A DNA stretch of 64,000 bases. It comes from Marinobacterium rhizophilum (lineage in GTDB: Bacteria; Pseudomonadota; Gammaproteobacteria; Pseudomonadales; Balneatricaceae). Of the stretch, positions 61,209 through 64,000 are shown piece by piece; the stretch's first letter is position 1, and the number at the start of each line of letters is the position of its first letter. A model generated the notes under the pieces. It saw only the letters and a list, made by a program, of their open reading frames with translations. It did not search any database and was not told the DNA's origin. Both the position numbers and the translations under genes were made by a program. Where the stretch lies: assembly GCF_024397915.1 (NCBI RefSeq), contig NZ_CP073347.1, positions 930,001 through 994,000 of the forward strand, in the 5' to 3' direction.

Positions 61209-61825
61209 CCACGCATTCGTTCGAAACAGACCGTCACGCGAGGTAGCTAAGAACTGCCTGGCGCTCAGGCTGGAGTTGTAATGGCACGGATAGCTGACAA
61301 GAAAACTCCGGACCTCGGCCACATGCACCCAGACCGGCAGTGCTGGTGGTTTCTGCACGCCGTGCGCCTTGCCTCTAAGTCCGCTCGTTTTTCGAGGTGC
61401 CCGCCTGTTTTATGACTCACTTTGAGAGGTTCTCTCGGTATTTTTGCGGTGAAAGGTCTGGGAACTGCAGAAGCTGATTCGAAAAGCGTCTGACTGATTG
61501 TGCCTGCCACGGCAGCGGGGATTGGCGTAGGGTTTTAGCATCAATGCAAGGAACAGACGCTGCGCCTGCCGGATGTGGAGTGGTTCGTGCTGACCATGGG
61601 CAATTCCGGCTTCTCTCTGTTGTTCCTTCGCCTGTGGGAGATTGGCTAGGAAGTTATAGGGCCACGCTCGCCACTCAGTGAAAGCGTCAAAAAATCCTGT
61701 TCCCGCTACCTGTACACGGACCTGACAGAGCCCAGTGCCAGGTCGCTGATTTAGATGATGCGACCGAAAGCCGAGAAAACCACGGGCGTGCCATCTGCAT
61801 CTCATTATCAATACGAGGCTGGTTA
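61209..61825. other. Degenerate region between the exporter and a hydrolase remnant
   Basis: These 617 bases hold no intact gene. They include the partial repeat at 61362-61401 and reading frames with several stops. Some segments look like decayed coding sequence, for example a plus-strand run LRLPDVEWFVLTMGNSGFS at about 61559-61615 that I cannot place in a family. The missing N-terminal part of the hydrolase gene downstream may have been lost here. Confidence 0.45.
61362..61401. repeat. Hairpin repeat element, partial copy 2
   Basis: GTGCGCCTTGCCTCTAAGTC and CGCTCGTTTTTCGAGGT match the right two thirds of the element at 33692-33758, with a short internal deletion. The left arm is missing. 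It lies in a degenerate region. Confidence 0.7.
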
Positions 61826-62365
61826 TTGGATTTCAAGTGGTATCGCGGCAACAAGCTCATTCTCTACAGCACCTTTACGTACCTGGTTGATGCGTTCGCG
61901 GACCCGGAGAGTGCGTTTGTTGGCCACCAGTGCCAGCCTTGGTACAACGAGTCGTTGACGGCGGTGAAAGCCTGGTGGGCAGGGGAGTTGCAGACTGATG
62001 AAGAAGTGACCGAGGCTTGTTCGAAAGCCATTAAGTTCTACTTCAAGGCAATCGATGATAAAGCTGAACAGTATTTTCAGCGCATCCATCACCTGACACT
62101 ACGGCTCGCACCGCTGGCGACGTTTTGGCAGACAGAAGCCACTGACCTGAGTTACCTGCCAGAGCTTAAAAACATCTCGGTGCCGACGCAGGTTTTGGTG
62201 GGGCGGCACGACTTTGTCGCACCAATCAGCATGTCCGCAGACATTGCTCAGCGGATCCCGGGCGCGAAACTCTCGATTTTCGAAGCATCCGGTCACTTCG
62301 CCCATGTTGAGGAGCCCAAACGTTTCCACCGGGTGATCAAGCAGTTTGTGTTTGATAATGGTTAG
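61826..62365 (+). pseudogene. Remnant of an alpha/beta hydrolase (C-terminal part)
   Basis: The open frame of 179 residues corresponds to the lid and C-terminal half of a 260-280 residue alpha/beta hydrolase. NKLILYSTFTYLVDAFADPESAFVG begins the recognisable homology. VPTQVLVGRHDFVAPISMS carries the catalytic Asp and ASGHFAHVEEPKRF the catalytic His. The N-terminal core with the nucleophile GxSxG is absent, and no start site is evident. It cannot be an active hydrolase of the usual type. Confidence 0.75.
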
Positions 62366-62459
62366 GGGCTGGGATGATCAAAATATTACCCCTAGTGACT
62401 GCAAGCGGCATGAGCCGGGTATTGGCACAGGTGGAACCCGTGCCAACACCGGCAATGTA

Positions 62460-62681
62460 TTAATACACGCGCTGTGCGGTGTAGTGTCTGTTTCGCTGCT
62501 GGCGCTGCTGCCGTTTTTCAAGTTCGTCTTGGCGGCGGCTCAGCCGCAACTGTGCGATGAGCGTACCTGTGATAATTAGCAGCATTCCACTGAATTCGAA
62601 TCTTTGATCGAACATCATCAGAAGAGAGACGCCGGCGATGATCAGGAGGGTCGGTTTTATCTCGTACAGGTTATTTAACAT
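62460..62681 (-). CDS. Small membrane protein, unknown function
   Basis: A 73-residue protein with two hydrophobic segments (TLLIIAGVSLLMMF at about 11-24 and FSGMLLIITGTLIAQL at about 30-45), followed by a charged tail LSRRQDELEKRQQRQQRNR that is basic and Gln-rich. AAGGAGG lies 6 bases before ATG 62681, a near-perfect site. It is divergent from the LuxR regulator. No homologue is recognised; a small inner-membrane protein with a cytosolic basic tail is the best description. Confidence 0.6.
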   Translation of the reverse strand: MLNNLYEIKPTLLIIAGVSLLMMFDQRFEFSGMLLIITGTLIAQLRLSRRQDELEKRQQRQQRNRHYTAQRVY

Positions 62682-62799
62682 TTTCAGCCTCCTTACTGTG
62701 GCTAGTCAGGAGATGCGCGGGCAAAACGCTGTCGCTGGAGTGCCAGGCCACCGCACACCTCCTGTTTTTAACCTTAACAAGGCGGCAAGCGGGGAGCTC

Positions 62800-62815
62800 C
62801 CCCCGTTTGGGGGGA
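62800..62815. repeat. C6/G6 hairpin upstream of the LuxR gene
   Basis: CCCCCC-GTTT-GGGGGG (62800-62815), followed on the plus strand by AAGAAGGGCTTTTTAGGGCTTTTTCC. It lies about 60-80 bases before the regulator start. It could work as a leader attenuator or terminate a transcript arriving from the left. Confidence 0.45.
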
Positions 62816-62878
62816 AGAAGGGCTTTTTAGGGCTTTTTCCTATAGAGAGCAAAATAATATCTTTCCTGGCATGCAGCG

Positions 62879-64000
62879 ATGTTAAGTGACAAGCAACTGT
62901 TGGATCTTGCTGAAGAAATTTACGATGTAGCGCTCGACCCCTCACACTGGGTGGAGGCTCTTACTTCAATATCTGTGACGTTCAGCAGTAATATCGCGGC
63001 TGTCGTTACCCAGGAAAATGACTCGGGTCTTTGTACCTGGGCTCGTTCGTTAGGCTTGGGTGAAGGAGATCAAATCAGCTATGCAACATACTACGGCACG
63101 ATCAGTCCCACCTTTTTACAGCTTCATAACGGTGGGTTTGGAGATATTTTAACGGACGAGATGCATCTTAACCGGCGTACCTACGTTAACAGTGAGATTT
63201 ATCAGGATTACTACAAGCCGTTGAGCATTGAGCGACAGACAACAGTCGTCATGGAGCGCACTGCCAAAGACCAAACCTACCTCTGCCTACGACGCCCCGA
63301 GAGCAACAGCTACACAGACGTCGAAATTCAAGATATCTGTCGGGTGGCTGCCCACGTGTATCGCGCCATCAAACTCCAACGCCGCACCCACTTCGAAGAA
63401 CAACTCAAGGTTGCTCTAAACGCTGCCCTGGACCATGTAAAGTCAGGCTTGGTACTGCTGGATACTGGCGGTGCAATGATCAAGGCGAACCTGGAAGCCG
63501 AGCGGATCATCGCCGGTCATGACGGCGTCTATGTGCGAGGAAGTCGGCTTTACATTGAGCGTAATGGTTGTCTTGTCGATGTGAGTACATTGGTTGAGGT
63601 GAATGGGGTCGTGGGTGCGCTATCCCCGGAGCCTGATGACTGCGTGATTGCTATTCGAAGGCCGCTGATGCGGCCGTATATCGTCTTTGTATATCCGCTG
63701 GGTCGGAGTAACGGCGATGGGAACGAGCGGGGCGGCACAGCCGTGTTTATCACCGATACCGATCGACGCCATTACCTCGATGCCCAGACCATCCAGGAGT
63801 TGTTTGGTTTGACTCCCGCCGAGGCCCGGCTGACGGCCGCACTGGCGGAGGGCAAATCGTTGCAGGAGTACAGTGACGAAGCCAGTATCGCCAGCTCCAC
63901 AGCGCGCTCGACGCTCAAGAGCGTGTTCAAGAAGACGCAGACCTCGCGGCAGGCGGAGCTGGTCAGGCTAGTGCTGTCTTGCAGCGTCTCGGCGAAGTAG
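62879..64000 (+). CDS. LuxR-type HTH transcriptional regulator
   Basis: Complete protein of 373 residues, ending at the last base of the window. The C-terminal HTH is FGLTPAEARLTAALAEGKSLQEYSDEASIASSTARSTLKSVFKKTQTSRQAELVRLVLS (about 305-365), with the LxxxE and helix-3 pattern of the LuxR/GerE fold. The N-terminal 250 residues look like a PAS/GAF-like sensing module (DTGGAMIKANLEAERII). The N-terminus starts MLSDKQLLDLAEEIYDVALDPSHWVEAL, common to a large group of orphan LuxR regulators. Its target is not evident; the hydrolase remnant and small membrane protein are neighbours. Confidence 0.82.
   Translation: MLSDKQLLDLAEEIYDVALDPSHWVEALTSISVTFSSNIAAVVTQENDSGLCTWARSLGLGEGDQISYATYYGTISPTFLQLHNGGFGDILTDEMHLNRRTYVNSEIYQDYYKPLSIERQTTVVMERTAKDQTYLCLRRPESNSYTDVEIQDICRVAAHVYRAIKLQRRTHFEEQLKVALNAALDHVKSGLVLLDTGGAMIKANLEAERIIAGHDGVYVRGSRLYIERNGCLVDVSTLVEVNGVVGALSPEPDDCVIAIRRPLMRPYIVFVYPLGRSNGDGNERGGTAVFITDTDRRHYLDAQTIQELFGLTPAEARLTAALAEGKSLQEYSDEASIASSTARSTLKSVFKKTQTSRQAELVRLVLSCSVSAK

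Noticed and set aside
61410..61811. 133-codon minus-strand frame in the degenerate region, suspected transposase remnant
   Set aside because: No DDE, HUH or helix-turn-helix motif and no flanking inverted repeats could be recognised.

Overview
The window looks like chromosome of a GC-rich, metabolically versatile gammaproteobacterium. The GltR/GtrS two-component pair next to a gtsABCD-type glucose ABC transporter matches the Pseudomonas arrangement. The BCCT osmolyte/carnitine carrier and the large set of amine and amino-acid catabolic genes suggest a Pseudomonadales/Oceanospirillales-like heterotroph, perhaps marine. This placement is inferred from gene content only. I found no rRNA, tRNA, CRISPR array or intact insertion sequence.

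Layout. (1) 1-6.0 kb: end of a response regulator, its sensor kinase, and a complete sugar ABC transporter. (2) 6.2-16.3 kb: mostly housekeeping or uncharacterised genes: lipoproteins, a PRC-barrel protein, an FHS-family sugar permease, DUF4144, a YdjM-like membrane protein, a VOC-fold protein, a Gfo/Idh/MocA oxidoreductase, a thiolase-like protein, DUF502, a CHRD protein and ArfB. (3) 16.3-20.4 kb: thiBPQ thiamine uptake and a divergent thiamine-kinase-like gene. (4) 20.6-33.6 kb: a catabolic island around a LysR gene. Leftward run an FMO-like flavoprotein, RidA, DUF1028, an ArgE-like deacylase, an APC permease and a class III aminotransferase. Rightward run aspartate ammonia-lyase and an aldehyde dehydrogenase. 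This set suggests an uncharacterised route for a nitrogen compound that ends in aspartate and fumarate. (5) 33.7-40 kb: an orphan HsdR-N-type nuclease, an AllE-like bicupin, YedK/HMCES, and a gamma-butyrobetaine-hydroxylase-like oxygenase behind a betaine-aldehyde-type dehydrogenase. (6) 40.2-43.9 kb: a SitABCD-type manganese/iron ABC transporter. (7) 43.8-50.7 kb: LysR/BCCT, then a second LysR beside an amidohydrolase, a Rieske ferredoxin and a ferredoxin reductase, with no terminal oxygenase. (8) 50.8-64 kb: a Tat-exported ABC substrate-binding protein, a membrane adenylate cyclase, an HDAC-like deacetylase, a fused alpha-beta E1 dehydrogenase, ChaC, DUF4197, a DHA2 MFS exporter, a decayed alpha/beta hydrolase, a small membrane protein and a LuxR regulator.

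The most unusual non-coding structures are two tandem multiplications of gene junctions. About 159 bp is present in three copies at the convergent VOC/oxidoreductase junction, and about 240 bp in two copies at the cyclase/deacetylase junction. In both cases the flanking genes stay intact. Other notable structures are a run of seven hairpins within about 220 bp between the permease and the aminotransferase, a pair of TetR-like operators over a near-consensus promoter, and a hairpin repeat shared by 33.7 and 61.4 kb.
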